The notes under the pieces: model-generated
Told to the model about the DNA's origin: nothing
Seen by the model: the letters and a program-made list of their open reading frames with translations, nothing else
Databases searched by the model: none
Source: Lachnospiraceae bacterium
Lineage (GTDB): Bacteria; Bacillota; Clostridia; Lachnospirales; Lachnospiraceae
DNA: 34,144 nt
NCBI GenBank assembly: GCA_015056975.1
Contig: SVFG01000021.1
Location: forward strand, 1 to 34,144
Direction of reading: 5' to 3'
Position numbers and translations under genes: made by a program
Shown: one piece after another, positions 23,560 through 31,164 of the stretch
Position numbering within the stretch: the first letter of the stretch is position 1
Layout: every line of letters starts with the position of its first letter

Positions 23560-24902
23560 TGAGAAGAATAAAAAAGCTGATGGCAGCAGTGTTACTATTG
23601 TGCATGACGATGTGCTTTGCGGGATGTGGAGAAACAAAGCTTGTGTCACAGGACCAGCAGCGGGCAAACTGCAGGAACTGGGATGTGAATTCCATCATGA
23701 AGACGGACAAAGGCTTTTACTACAGTAAGAAAAGTCTTGAGCCGTTAAATCTGTATTATTACGATGCGGAAAATGGCAAAAGCATGTATCTGTGCAATAA
23801 GCCGGAGTGCCGCCATGAGGGAGACGAATTCTGCGCGGCAACCTCCGATAAGTATATGGTGCAGGAGACAATACTGTATAGCGGCAGTCTGTACATCAGT
23901 GCCATTGAGGAGACGGAAACCGCTTATGAATACAAGTTGCTTAAGGCATCTTTGGACGGAAGCTCATTGAGTGAGGTTGTAACCTATTATGAGACGGATA
24001 ACATAGAGGTGACTCCTCTGCTTAATCGGGAATCCGGTCCGGCTGTGACAATCCATCGAAATAAAGCGTTTCTGCCATATCGGCTTTCAAATCGGAATAA
24101 TAAAGAAATCGGAGTAAGCGGAACAGCAGTTTACGATCTGGAGACAGGCGAACTGACCTATCTGGGAGAGAAAATACGTGAATTGAAAGACAGGGATTTT
24201 AATTTTATAGGTTGCGGAGATTACATGTATTATGTCCATGAACAGAAATACAAAACCAGACTAAACCGCTATAGCTATAAGGATGGTTCCGTGGAAGAAC
24301 TGACGTTGGAAAGAGGTTTCAAGGGAGACTATGCTGTCTATGACGAGAGCACGGTTTTCTATATCATATCACAACATGAATTGTATAAGTATACACATGA
24401 TAAAAAGGAAAATATACGTATACCGCAAAATGAATGGAATGGTCAGCTGATTGATGTTTTTGATGAGGACGGAATATTGGTGAAGACGGTAATGATTAAT
24501 CTTTTAAATCTCTATAGTGTCTTAAGTGATGGCGAATATGTGTATATTCCTGAGGATTTTTCAAATAGTCATGATATGGCGACATATAAGAAAGAGGTAA
24601 TATCGTATTTGCATTCTGAGGAGGAAGAAGAGGAGCCAAAGAAAAAATATATTGAAGTAACAATACTGGATGCAGACGGCAATTATGTAAATCATGTAGA
24701 AGTGAAATCTGAGGAAGTTATAGGCTACAATGAGTTCTTTACACTACATATTTTAGACGACACAGTCTACATGCAGACACCGTTTATGGTATACGAGTGC
24801 AGTAAAGCAGATTTTGTGGCGGGCAATGCAAACTTTAAGGAAGTATATTCTCAGGATTTGGGTATCCTCAGTGTAAAGGAGTATGAAGGATGGGGAGAAT
24901 AA
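23559..24902 (+). CDS. Array lipoprotein F (longest copy)
   Basis: 447 residues, the longest copy. ATG 23559 shares one base with the previous stop (TAATG), with AAAGGAG upstream. The signal peptide is nearly identical in DNA to that of copy H, whereas the body up to about residue 290 is nearly identical to copy D. The junction of the two patterns falls close to the lipobox at Cys23. The Cys/His block starts at Cys79. In the late variable loop it carries a strongly acidic then basic insert (SEEEEEEPKKKY) unique in the array. Its 13-nt overlap with G repeats the D/E junction. Confidence 0.85.
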   Translation: MRRIKKLMAAVLLLCMTMCFAGCGETKLVSQDQQRANCRNWDVNSIMKTDKGFYYSKKSLEPLNLYYYDAENGKSMYLCNKPECRHEGDEFCAATSDKYMVQETILYSGSLYISAIEETETAYEYKLLKASLDGSSLSEVVTYYETDNIEVTPLLNRESGPAVTIHRNKAFLPYRLSNRNNKEIGVSGTAVYDLETGELTYLGEKIRELKDRDFNFIGCGDYMYYVHEQKYKTRLNRYSYKDGSVEELTLERGFKGDYAVYDESTVFYIISQHELYKYTHDKKENIRIPQNEWNGQLIDVFDEDGILVKTVMINLLNLYSVLSDGEYVYIPEDFSNSHDMATYKKEVISYLHSEEEEEEPKKKYIEVTILDADGNYVNHVEVKSEEVIGYNEFFTLHILDDTVYMQTPFMVYECSKADFVAGNANFKEVYSQDLGILSVKEYEGWGE

Positions 24903-26206
24903 AGAAGCTGTGGGCAGTAGCATTATTATTGTGTGCGACACTGTGCTTTGCAGGCTGCGGGGAAGAGAAGCTTGTGTCGGAGGACCTTGACAGAGCAAAT
25001 ACCGGCAATTATAACATGAATCCCATTATGAAAACGGATAAAGGCTTTTATTACAGTCAGGGCAGGCTCAAGTCGTTGAGTCTGTATTATCACGATGCGG
25101 AAAACGGCAAAGGTATGTATCTGTGTAATAAGCCGGAATGTCGTCATGAGGGAGATGAATTCTGCGCGGCAACCTCCGACAAATACAAGGTGATGGAGAC
25201 GGTAATGTACAGTGGCAGTCTGTATATCAATGCTGTTGAAGAAACAGAAACAACCTACAAGTACAAATTGCTTCGGGCATCTCTGGATGGAAGCTCGTTA
25301 AGTGAGGTGGTGACCTATTTTGAAACTGAGAACATTGACGTTGTGCCTCTATATTATTGGGATATGGGTCCGGTTCTGACAATCCATCGCAATAAGGCGT
25401 TTCTGCCTTACCAACTTGAAAACCGGAAAAATAAAGACACCGGAATGAGCGGAACGGCAATTTATGATTTGGAGACAGGTGAGCTTACTTATCTGGGGGA
25501 AAAAACCAGAGAGCTGGAAGAACGGGATTTCAATTTTATAGGTTGTGGAGATTACATGTACTATGTCCTGGAGCAGAAGTACAAAACCAGACTGTACCGC
25601 TATTGTTATACGGATGGCTCGGTGGAAATGCTGGAGTTGGAAAAGGGATTTAAGGGGGACTATGCCGTTTATGATGAAAACACTGTTTTTTACATAAAAT
25701 CACAACAGGAACTGTATAAGTACACACACGATACCAAAGAAAGCATACGTGTAAAGACAGATGAATGGAATGGCTTTGCGTATGAGGTATTGACCACGGA
25801 CGGACTAATGACAATTCATCATAATGTTAATATTTATAGTGTTTTAAGTGATGGTGAGTATGTGTATGTACCGGAAAATTTTAACAATAAAGGGCATGAT
25901 TATCCATGGTATGAAGGGTATAATCCTACACCTTCGGATGATTCCGTGGAGCTAAGGACTAATTATTTTGAAGTGACCATATTGGATGCGGACGGTAATT
26001 ATGTAAATCATGTGGAAGTGAGCTCGCAAGACCTTTTGGGATATACGGAATATCTCACGCTGCATATTTTAGGTGATACAATTTACATGCAGACTCCATT
26101 TAAAGTATACGAGTGCAGTAAAGCAGACTTTATAGCGGGAAAAGCAAACTTTAAGGAGGCTTATTCTCAGGATATTGGAATTTACAGTGTAAAGGAGAAT
26201 GAATAA
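24890..26206 (+). CDS. Array lipoprotein G
   Basis: 438 residues; ATG 24890 lies inside the end of F, with the same AAAGGAG and 13-nt overlap as D/E. The lipobox FAGC gives Cys23, and the block starts at Cys79. The N-terminal cysteine of A, C, D, E and F is absent here (RANTGNYNMN), as in B and H. The middle (GTAIYDLETGELTYLGEK, GCGDYMYYVLEQKYKTRLYR) follows the D/F pattern, and the tail follows E. The variable loop reads as a Pro/Tyr-rich insert (DYPWYEGYNPTPSDD). It ends with a TAATG junction to copy H. Confidence 0.85.
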   Translation: MGRIKKLWAVALLLCATLCFAGCGEEKLVSEDLDRANTGNYNMNPIMKTDKGFYYSQGRLKSLSLYYHDAENGKGMYLCNKPECRHEGDEFCAATSDKYKVMETVMYSGSLYINAVEETETTYKYKLLRASLDGSSLSEVVTYFETENIDVVPLYYWDMGPVLTIHRNKAFLPYQLENRKNKDTGMSGTAIYDLETGELTYLGEKTRELEERDFNFIGCGDYMYYVLEQKYKTRLYRYCYTDGSVEMLELEKGFKGDYAVYDENTVFYIKSQQELYKYTHDTKESIRVKTDEWNGFAYEVLTTDGLMTIHHNVNIYSVLSDGEYVYVPENFNNKGHDYPWYEGYNPTPSDDSVELRTNYFEVTILDADGNYVNHVEVSSQDLLGYTEYLTLHILGDTIYMQTPFKVYECSKADFIAGKANFKEAYSQDIGIYSVKENE

Positions 26207-27489
26207 TGAGAAGAATAAAAAAGCTGATGACAGCAGTGTTACTATTGTGCATGACGATGTGCTTTGCAGGCTGCGGGGAAGAGAAGCTTGTGTCGGAGGA
26301 CTTTAACAGAGCGAATATAGGAAATGGTGTCATCAACCCCATTATGAAGACGGACACAGGCTATTATTATAATCAAAGCTCATTTAACGAGCTGAGCTTG
26401 CACTATTATGATGTGGCCAACGGTAAAAATATGTATTTGTGCAATAAGCCGGAGTGCCGACATGAGGGAGATGAATTCTGTGCGGCAACCTCAGATAAAT
26501 ATCGGGTTATGGACACGGTGTTGTATGGCGGCAGTCTGTATATCAGTGCGTTGGAGAAGACAGAGACGGCCTATGAATACAAACTGCTGAAGGCAGCATT
26601 GGATGGATCTTCTTTGAGCGAGGTTATTACCTATTTTGTCATAGATAATGTGAGCCTGGCAACCGGTGGCGGTGGGGAAATGGTTATACACAGGAATAAA
26701 GCATTTCTTCCGTATTTTCTTGTCAACCCTAAGAATACAGAGGTTGGAATTGGCGGAGTGGCAATCTATGATATGGAATCGGGGGAATTAACCTATCTGG
26801 GAGAGAAGGAAGGTAGTTTGGAAACTAAGCGTGAGCGTTTTGAGGCCTACGGAGATTATATGTACTTTGTGCAAACTCAAAAGTATAAAAAGGAGTTGAT
26901 GCGTTATAGCTATGCGGATGGTTCTGTGGAGAAAATGGAACTGAAGACAGGATTTAGGGGAGGCTATACCGTTTATGATGAGAACACCATTTTTTATATC
27001 AGGGGAGATGGAAGTGAGGTTCATATTTTTAGGTCGGATACCAAGGAAAACACGCAGATTGACATTGAGGAGTGGTTTGGATTTTTCACAGAGGGAGAAG
27101 ACGGTGCTCAAGAACTGCTATGTTCCGTCTCCTTGGATAGCATGATTAGTGACGGAGAATATGTATATATCCCGGAGAATATAAGCTTTGACAGGTATTC
27201 GTGCCCTTATCAGATATATCATTCTGAGGGGGAACCTGATACGGAATATGCAGAGATAACCATTTTGGACAAGGATGGAAATTATGTAAACCATGTGGAG
27301 GTCAGCTCCAAGAAACTTTTGGGTTACAATGAGTTTTTCAGCCTGCATTTTGTAGAAGACACCGTTTACATGCAAACACCTGTCATGGTGTATGAGTGCA
27401 GCAAGGCAGATTTTATAGCCGGAAATGCAGACTTTAAGGAGTGTTACCCCCTTGATATTAACATTAGGAGTGCAAAGGAGTTGGAATAA
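26206..27489 (+). CDS. Array lipoprotein H (last copy)
   Basis: 427 residues, closing the array. ATG 26206 sits in a TAATG junction. Its signal peptide is nearly identical in DNA to that of copy F. The block starts at Cys79. The N-terminal part reads RANIGNGVINPIMKT, without the extra cysteine, and the third blade has a glycine run (TGGGGEM). The GDYMY blade is preceded by EAYGDY where D, F and G have a cysteine (GCGDY), so that cysteine too is missing. The stop codon abuts the ATG of the ABC ATPase gene with no gap, so the lipoproteins and the transporter are very probably one transcript and one system. Confidence 0.85.
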   Translation: MRRIKKLMTAVLLLCMTMCFAGCGEEKLVSEDFNRANIGNGVINPIMKTDTGYYYNQSSFNELSLHYYDVANGKNMYLCNKPECRHEGDEFCAATSDKYRVMDTVLYGGSLYISALEKTETAYEYKLLKAALDGSSLSEVITYFVIDNVSLATGGGGEMVIHRNKAFLPYFLVNPKNTEVGIGGVAIYDMESGELTYLGEKEGSLETKRERFEAYGDYMYFVQTQKYKKELMRYSYADGSVEKMELKTGFRGGYTVYDENTIFYIRGDGSEVHIFRSDTKENTQIDIEEWFGFFTEGEDGAQELLCSVSLDSMISDGEYVYIPENISFDRYSCPYQIYHSEGEPDTEYAEITILDKDGNYVNHVEVSSKKLLGYNEFFSLHFVEDTVYMQTPVMVYECSKADFIAGNADFKECYPLDINIRSAKELE

Positions 27490-28287
27490 ATGTTAGAGCT
27501 GATTAATTTGACCAAGAAATACGGTGATTTCACGGCGCTGGATCATCTGAATGCAAGCTTTGATACCGGTATTTACGGCTTGCTGGGACCCAATGGTGCA
27601 GGAAAATCCACAATGCTGAATCTGATTACAGACAATATAAAAAGAACAGAGGGAAGTATTTTATATAACGGCAAGGATATCCTCACCATGGGCAGCGCCT
27701 ATCGCAAGAAAATCGGTTACACACCGCAGATGCAGGGAATGTATGATGATTTTACCGCAAGGGATTTTCTCCACTATATCGGTTCTTTGAAGGGAATGAA
27801 GTCCGCACGCTGCAAAAAGCAGACGGAGGAATTCCTTGGCGTAGTAAATCTGTCCAAGGATGCCCATCACAAGTTGGGTTCCTTTTCCGGTGGTATGAAG
27901 CAGAGAGTGCTTCTGGCAGCAGCCATGCTGGATGATCCGGAGATTCTCATACTGGATGAGCCCACGGCGGGTCTTGACCCGGCGGAGAGAATCCGACTGC
28001 GCAATTATATTGCATCTCTTGGTGAGAACCGCACAGTCATTTTGTCCACCCATGTGTTGGGAGATATTGAGAGTATTGCCAAGAAGGTATTGCTTTTAAG
28101 TCACGGCAAGCTGCGTCATTTTGAAGCGCCCAATCAGCTGATTGAGCAGGTGAAACGGGAACTTGCCGATAGGGGAGATGTGGAGACGGATAATATGACA
28201 CTCGAGGATATTTATCTGTATTACACGGAACATTCTAAAGCAGACGGGGAGCAGGAGCATGAGGGAAGCAAAGAGAATATTCATTAG
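27490..28287 (+). CDS. ABC transporter ATP-binding protein (ABC-2 type)
   Basis: A 265-residue nucleotide-binding subunit. Walker A is GPNGAGKST (33-41), the Q-loop reads YTPQM, the signature is FSGGMKQR (132-139), Walker B is ILILDEP, followed by the D-loop AGLDPAE and the H-loop STH. The pattern matches ATPases of ABC-2 exporters, such as antimicrobial-peptide, antibiotic or lipid export systems, rather than sugar importers. ATG 27490 follows the stop codon of lipoprotein H directly, with AAAGGAG just upstream. It overlaps the permease gene by 29 nt, so the two are translated together. The substrate cannot be inferred. Confidence 0.93.
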   Translation: MLELINLTKKYGDFTALDHLNASFDTGIYGLLGPNGAGKSTMLNLITDNIKRTEGSILYNGKDILTMGSAYRKKIGYTPQMQGMYDDFTARDFLHYIGSLKGMKSARCKKQTEEFLGVVNLSKDAHHKLGSFSGGMKQRVLLAAAMLDDPEILILDEPTAGLDPAERIRLRNYIASLGENRTVILSTHVLGDIESIAKKVLLLSHGKLRHFEAPNQLIEQVKRELADRGDVETDNMTLEDIYLYYTEHSKADGEQEHEGSKENIH

Positions 28288-30244
28288 TAAAAAGACCGCG
28301 TTCTTTATGATATTGCTTATGTGCGTGAACATTGTATTCTTCGGCTATCAGAGCAATGAACACAAATCCAGCACTGTAGAGAGTGATACCTACAAAGAAT
28401 ACATAGATAATTATCATCAGCATATCGATGAGACAATCGAAAATGCAGAGGAAATGACCTCGATAACCATCTTTATGGATGAAGAGTCTTATGTGTATAG
28501 GAATTTGATAGAGACAAAAGCGGATTATGAGCTGTTAAAGGGGATTACCCTGACAGAGGGTAATAATCGGGAGATTATGAATTTCTTCCGGTTTACATTG
28601 GTTGACTTTTTGTTCCTGATATCGGGAATCTATATTGTGCTTTGCTTTTTGCAGGAGCGCAAGAAGGGGTTGCATCTTCTGGTGCGAAGCACTCTAAAAG
28701 GACGGATGATGCTGGCAACTCAGAGAGTGGTAATTTTGTTTACGGGGCTTTTGGCAAGTGCGGTACTGCTGTATGGAAGTTTGTTGATAATTACTGTGTC
28801 AAAGGCTGATGTGGGATTTGGGCGTTCCATCCAGTCTATTTCAGAATTCTCGGAGTATGTGAGCAGGGTTACCATTGGGGAGTATTTACTGACCCAGATG
28901 CTTGCCAAGCTTGTGGGAGTATTTATGCTTTGCATGTTCTTTTATATGCTCACCACGCTGATATCCTCCAGTTTAAGTATTATTATTTTCGGACTTATTC
29001 TGGTTGGGGAGTATTTGCTATACATATTTATCACACCTACGGATACCTTGTGCACCTTCAAGTACATGAATCTGTACACCTATGTCTTTGCAAGAACGGA
29101 TTACGCGAGATATTACAATCTCAATTTGTTTGAGTATCCGGTAGACAGCAGGCTTGCGGCTACAGTATTGGTAGTAGCTCTTGCCGTAATTTTCACCGTG
29201 ATTACTATTGTGAAAAACCGCAGATGGTATCCTGCGGCAACACCGGCATTCCTTAGAAAAATAGATGGATTAATAGAAGCCTTCAGCAAAAGAAAACCCA
29301 TTTTGCCAAACTTTTTCTGGGAGTGTAGAAAGATATTGCTTTCCCAGAAAGGCTTATGGATTAGCCTGATTGTATTTTATCTGGCGTATTCCGCTTCAAT
29401 GGACTCCTTTTATGTGGATACCCGAAATCCTTACGAGCTGCACTGGTATGAGGAATTTAAAGGGGATATTACGGAGGAAAAGCTGAAAGAGGTAACGGAA
29501 GTCAGGGATACTTATGTAAGATGGATAGAGAATTGCAAAAAGAACCTGGAGAAAAACTATGCTCTTAGGGCACAGTATATAATGGAGGGCAGGACCACAA
29601 AGTATGTAGATGAAAGGATTGCAGAAAGTCAGGCAAATCTGATAGAAAACGAAAAGCAGCTGGTTGGCGTCAGTGTTGTGTTGGAGAAGGTGGAAAACGG
29701 TCTTGCCTACACAAAGCGGTCCGGTAAGATTATCCAGATAATTGATACGCACAGTTATTATCTGTTGCTTGACCATGACAAGAGTACTACTACACGCAAT
29801 CATCTTTATATCTTTATCGGCATGATTGGTATTTTCTCGGGCATCATTGCAAACGAGAACACTACACACATGAGAATGTATCTTCATACCCTTTATAAAG
29901 GCAGGAAGAAGCTTATAGTAAATAAAGTGTTTTTGATTGCCTGCGTGGCGTTTGTGCTCAGTACAGCCATCCACATTATTCAATTTGTGCAGATAGGGGA
30001 AGTATTTGGATATATGAATCTGGATGCGGCAGTGCAAAGCATCAATTCCCTGAGAGATTTCATGCCGGATATCTCCATAGGGACATACCTGACATTAATG
30101 TATATCGGCAGAGGTTTCCTGACCTTCCTGGTGGGATGCGGAGTGATGACTATCAGTAACTTCTGCAAGAACCGAATTAATACCATTGCGGTATGCTCGG
30201 GAATTATGATTGTCTTTATATTGTTAACAGGGATAAGCTTTTAG
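28259..30244 (+). CDS. Large ABC-2-like permease with two membrane halves
   Basis: 661 residues. The first half has TM1 (~12-32), an extracellular segment (~33-112) and about six helices (to ~320). The second half (from ~355) repeats the plan with one helix, a long extracellular, partly coiled-coil domain (~385-515) and further helices to the end. Motifs DYELLKGI (from Asp89), LVDFLFLISG and NLNLFEYPVD (287-296) align in order and spacing with the kinase membrane region. ATG 28259 is preceded by GGGGAGCAGGAGC. It is the partner of the preceding ATPase. The extracellular domains could contact the lipoproteins of the array; this is inference. Confidence 0.85.
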   Translation: MREAKRIFISKKTAFFMILLMCVNIVFFGYQSNEHKSSTVESDTYKEYIDNYHQHIDETIENAEEMTSITIFMDEESYVYRNLIETKADYELLKGITLTEGNNREIMNFFRFTLVDFLFLISGIYIVLCFLQERKKGLHLLVRSTLKGRMMLATQRVVILFTGLLASAVLLYGSLLIITVSKADVGFGRSIQSISEFSEYVSRVTIGEYLLTQMLAKLVGVFMLCMFFYMLTTLISSSLSIIIFGLILVGEYLLYIFITPTDTLCTFKYMNLYTYVFARTDYARYYNLNLFEYPVDSRLAATVLVVALAVIFTVITIVKNRRWYPAATPAFLRKIDGLIEAFSKRKPILPNFFWECRKILLSQKGLWISLIVFYLAYSASMDSFYVDTRNPYELHWYEEFKGDITEEKLKEVTEVRDTYVRWIENCKKNLEKNYALRAQYIMEGRTTKYVDERIAESQANLIENEKQLVGVSVVLEKVENGLAYTKRSGKIIQIIDTHSYYLLLDHDKSTTTRNHLYIFIGMIGIFSGIIANENTTHMRMYLHTLYKGRKKLIVNKVFLIACVAFVLSTAIHIIQFVQIGEVFGYMNLDAAVQSINSLRDFMPDISIGTYLTLMYIGRGFLTFLVGCGVMTISNFCKNRINTIAVCSGIMIVFILLTGISF

Positions 30245-30266
30245 CCTATCCCTGTTCTTTTGTTTG
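30226..30266 (+). terminator. Terminator between the permease and tadA
   Basis: A 10-bp perfect stem (30226-30235 with 30247-30256) has an 11-nt loop and is followed by CTTTTGTTTG. The permease stop codon lies in the loop and the last tadA codons lie in the 3' arm, so it overlaps both convergent genes. The T-run is on the rightward side, so it mainly ends the lipoprotein-ABC operon. Confidence 0.82.
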
Positions 30267-30755
30267 TCTCATTAATTTCTCTAACTTATTCCGTTCTCTT
30301 AATTCTGTAAAGAAGGTCTTTAACATTTCTGAGCATTCTTCCTCAAGGATGCCCCGGCTGACTGTCACCTGATGGTTAAACTGGGGCATTTCCAATATGT
30401 TCAAAATAGAACCGGCGCAGCCGGCCTTGGGATTCATGCAGCCCATAACTACCTCAGGGATCCTCGCCTGCACAATGGCACCGGCACACATTTGACAGGG
30501 CTCTAAAGTCACATACAACGTACACTCCTCCAAACGCCAGTCCCCGATAACCTTGCTGGCCTTGCGGATGGCGGTAATCTCTGCATGGGAGAGCGTATTC
30601 TTGTCCGTGTTGCGGCGGTTGTAGCCGCGTCCGATAATCTTACCTTCGTGCACAATCACACACCCGATGGGAACCTCGCCCAGAGCGTATGCCTTCTTTG
30701 CCTGCTTCAAGGCTTCCTTCATGTATTTTTCCTGAATATTTGTAAAAACTGCCAT
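30246..30755 (-). CDS. tadA: tRNA-specific adenosine deaminase
   Basis: Cytidine-deaminase-fold enzyme that converts A34 of tRNA-Arg(ACG) to inosine. The 169-residue protein has the zinc motif H57-A-E59 (general base Glu59) and P86-C87-x-x-C90. The flanking GEVPIGCVIV and LSHAEITAI sequences are typical of TadA, and the length is normal. The last residues (EKLMRQTKEQG) are encoded within the terminator hairpin shared with the permease gene. ATG is preceded by AAAGGA on the minus strand. Upstream lies the structured element 30798-31032, then a good leftward promoter, so that element could be a leader of this gene. Confidence 0.95.
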   Translation of the reverse strand: MAVFTNIQEKYMKEALKQAKKAYALGEVPIGCVIVHEGKIIGRGYNRRNTDKNTLSHAEITAIRKASKVIGDWRLEECTLYVTLEPCQMCAGAIVQARIPEVVMGCMNPKAGCAGSILNILEMPQFNHQVTVSRGILEEECSEMLKTFFTELRERNKLEKLMRQTKEQG

Positions 30756-30797
30756 GGTGTTGTCCTTTATTATGATTTTGGGAAAAAGAGAACCCGG

Positions 30798-31032
30798 GTT
30801 GGTTTAGAGGCGGGACAGGGTGTTTGGTGATTCTGTTTCCGGATGGGTATTTTCTAAGCATTGCGGCAAAACATTTATATCTTCCGGGACGGCGCGCAGG
30901 ATGCGTCCATGCACCGGCGTGCCTAAATCGCTCATCCATGAGCGATTTTCCCTGGTTTATAAAGCGCAATGCTTGAAAATGCAGCCATCCTCCACCAAGA
31001 ACACAAACACCCTGTCTCACCTCTGCGCCAAC
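30798..31032. repeat. 235-bp structured inverted-repeat element (MITE-like or structured RNA)
   Basis: The ends are imperfect inverted repeats of about 70 bp: GTTGG/CCAAC at the tips, AGAGG/CCTCT, then a 13-bp perfect pair starting CAAACACCCTG on one arm. These are followed by GGATGG/CCATCC and the 10-bp pair AAGCATTGCG/CGCAATGCTT. The centre holds two hairpins. One is an 11-bp inverted repeat around AATCGCTCAT, and the other is a GC-rich arm with GGCGCGC opposite GCGTGCC. As RNA it would fold into a long arm with a three-way junction. No transposase and no clear target duplication are present. It lies in the 409-bp gap between tadA and glgP and has no supported coding sequence. Confidence 0.75.
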
Positions 31033-31059
31033 TGTTATTATCATATTTAACTAAAATCA

Positions 31060-31088
31060 ATTATAAAGACACAACTTTGATTTTGCAA
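31060..31088 (-). promoter_or_regulatory. Leftward promoter facing the structured element and tadA
   Basis: On the minus strand TTGCAA (31083-31088) is followed by 17 bp and a perfect TATAAT (31060-31065). Transcription would begin near 31053, about 20 nt before the structured element and ~300 nt before tadA. Confidence 0.6.
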
Positions 31089-31103
31089 CCTTCTATGTAT
31101 AAT
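31076..31103 (+). promoter_or_regulatory. Rightward promoter of glgP
   Basis: A perfect -10 TATAAT (31098-31103) has a -35-like TTTGAT (31076-31081) 16 bp upstream. It overlaps the leftward promoter, so the two divergent promoters may compete. The leader to the glgP ATG would be ~55 nt. Confidence 0.55.
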
Positions 31104-31164
31104 CTGCCTCAAATCCGTGAAAAATACCCCTAGATAATGAATAACTTCAGAATGGAGGCGCAGG

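Larger units (their letters stand above)
17078..27489 (+). repeat. Tandem array of eight paralogous lipoprotein genes
   Basis: Eight consecutive genes, each 1.24-1.34 kb, encode related lipoproteins. Gene boundaries overlap or nearly touch, apart from one 17-nt gap. Adjacent copies are not always the most similar. The fourth and sixth copies share long near-identical stretches. The E/F and G/H junctions are nearly identical over ~65 nt, as are the D/E and F/G junctions. The first two copies share 61 identical nt over the signal peptide (17107-17167 and 18378-18438). This pattern indicates repeated duplication, partly in two-gene units, with later exchange. Confidence 0.9.

Noticed and set aside
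17078..27489. The repeated array as a CRISPR or a short-repeat satellite
   Set aside because: The repeat unit is a whole ~1.3-kb gene and no short repeats with regular spacers exist.
30640..31050. Open frames on both strands through the 30798-31032 element
   Set aside because: They arise from the inverted repeat, overlap tadA or lack ribosome binding sites, and their sequences are low in coding character.
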